A program made the position numbers and the translations under genes. The notes below the pieces were generated by a model, which was not told the DNA's origin, did not search any database, and saw only the letters and a program-made list of their open reading frames with translations. From Epilithonimonas tenax DSM 16811 (lineage in GTDB: Bacteria; Bacteroidota; Bacteroidia; Flavobacteriales; Weeksellaceae), in the NCBI RefSeq assembly GCF_000428485.1, contig NZ_AUAA01000029.1, positions 1 through 42,546 of the forward strand: a stretch of DNA of 42,546 nucleotides. The letters are read 5' to 3'. Within the stretch, counting starts at the first letter, position 1, and each line of letters opens with the position of its first letter. Below are positions 41,851 to 42,546 of the stretch, piece after piece.

Positions 41851-42546
41851 ATGAGTGAAGTTTTAAGTATTTATGAAATTGCTGACCTTAACAAAAGTAC
41901 TATTACAGCTAAAGATAGCTTTAATTTTATTAATTATTTAGATACAAGCAATCTAACTAAAAACAAATTAGATTCTTTACAATATTTAGAATCTGAATTT
42001 CCAAGTAGGGCGAAAAGAAAAGTGAAAACTAATACTATTCTTTATTCCACTGTTCGTCCAAATCAGGAACATTTTGGAATTATTGAAAATCAAATTGCAG
42101 ATAATTTAATTGCTTCTACCGGTTTTACGACTATTGATATTGTTTCAAATAAGATTAATCCAAAGTATTTGTATTATAAATTGACACAACCATTTCTTAC
42201 AAAATATCTTCAAGGTATTGCTGAAAATTCAGTTTCTGCTTATCCGTCAATAAAACCAGAAGCAATTGGAAACCTAAGATTTAGTTTTCCAAATTTACTA
42301 ACCCAACAAAAAATAGCGTCAGTACTTTCTGCATTAGATGATAAAATTGAGCTCAATAATCGGATAAATGATAATTTAGAGCAGATGGCAAAAACGATTT
42401 ATGATTATTGGTTTGTGCAATTTGATTTCCCCGATGAAAACGGAAAGCCTTATAAATCAAGTGGTGGCAAAATGGTTTGGAATGAGGTTTTGAAAAGGGA
42501 AATTCCTGAGGGATGGGAAGTTAAAAATATTGGATACTATTGTAAA
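41851..42546 (+). CDS. hsdS: Type I restriction-modification specificity subunit S (5' part)
   Basis: An open frame of 232 codons from the ATG at 41851 to the window edge. Residues 1 to about 150 form the first target recognition domain, ending SVSAYPSIKPEAIGNLRF, a typical closing segment. Then comes the conserved spacer helix, QQKIASVLSALDDKIELNN through LEQMAKTIYDYWFVQFDFP, and the start of the second half (IPEGWEVKNIG near 222). HsdS chooses the DNA site for both methylation and cutting. It begins 233 bp after the previous gene, unlike the tightly packed genes before it. The recognition sequence cannot be read. Confidence 0.93.
   Translation, partial: MSEVLSIYEIADLNKSTITAKDSFNFINYLDTSNLTKNKLDSLQYLESEFPSRAKRKVKTNTILYSTVRPNQEHFGIIENQIADNLIASTGFTTIDIVSNKINPKYLYYKLTQPFLTKYLQGIAENSVSAYPSIKPEAIGNLRFSFPNLLTQQKIASVLSALDDKIELNNRINDNLEQMAKTIYDYWFVQFDFPDENGKPYKSSGGKMVWNEVLKREIPEGWEVKNIGYYCK

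Larger units (their letters stand above)
27818..42546 (+). mobile_element. Integrative mobilizable element (left part, open on the right)
   Basis: All genes from 27840 to the right edge read rightward and are of accessory type: HTH protein, tyrosine integrase, excisionase-like gene, helicase, primase-like protein, MobC, relaxase and a type I restriction locus. There is a relaxase but no type IV secretion genes, so it is mobilizable rather than self-transmissible as far as visible. DNA is more AT-rich than the backbone. The left limit is set at a repeat of the dnaK 3' end; the right limit is outside the window. Confidence 0.8.

Noticed and set aside
1-42546. tRNA or rRNA genes
   Set aside because: No cloverleaf with a T-arm GGTTCRANTCC pattern and no rRNA-like sequence was found by eye; a covariance-model scan would be decisive.

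Overview
Organism. Gene content, codon use, AT-rich spacers and promoters of the Bacteroidota type (a -7 box TAnnTTTG, often TATCTTTGCA, with little Shine-Dalgarno signal) point to a flavobacterium, most likely the Chryseobacterium group (Weeksellaceae). This is inferred from family features and gene order (nusB, DUF1573, yajC; ppk with ppx; a THX ribosomal protein), not from a database match. Layout. 1-155 is the start of an IS5-type transposase gene cut by the window edge. 323-27602 is chromosomal backbone: an ECF sigma factor with a membrane partner, nusB-DUF1573-yajC, two thioredoxin-fold genes and aroC, an SDR, a Fic protein, recQ, an acyltransferase, aspS, a THX protein, DUF937, a PMT-like membrane protein, DUF2480, lpxB-DUF1569-comEC, a luciferase-like monooxygenase, ppk-ppx and dnaK. 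It also carries debris: a second 5' end of recQ on the far side of the acyltransferase, a parD-type antitoxin with an early stop and no toxin gene, an inverted-repeat element, a GxxExxY remnant, three copies of a palindromic intergenic repeat, and short arrays of a 7-bp unit (TCTAANN) mostly just before start codons. Mobile region. From about 27.8 kb to the right edge lies what looks like an integrative mobilizable element inserted next to the 3' end of dnaK. It has a zinc-finger/HTH protein and tyrosine integrase, a membrane protein of unknown role, an excisionase-like HTH gene with an operator-like palindrome, an SF3-like helicase, an iteron-rich spacer that may be a replication origin, a Toprim primase-like protein, and mobC with a MobP-like relaxase. 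Its cargo is a type I restriction-modification locus in the order hsdR, hsdM, DUF3800, a small BECR-like putative RNase, then hsdS, which runs off the window. Working together. The integrase and excisionase would move the element, helicase, primase and iterons would copy the circle, and MobC and relaxase would carry it to new hosts with the help of another conjugative element. The cargo would restrict foreign DNA. The most notable point is that a DUF3800 gene and a putative toxin RNase are coupled to hsdRM ahead of hsdS, with a predicted small leftward RNA (own promoter and terminator) in the gap before hsdS. This resembles in logic, not in sequence, the PrrC suicide nuclease embedded in a type I system, and is the best candidate here for an undescribed defence arrangement.
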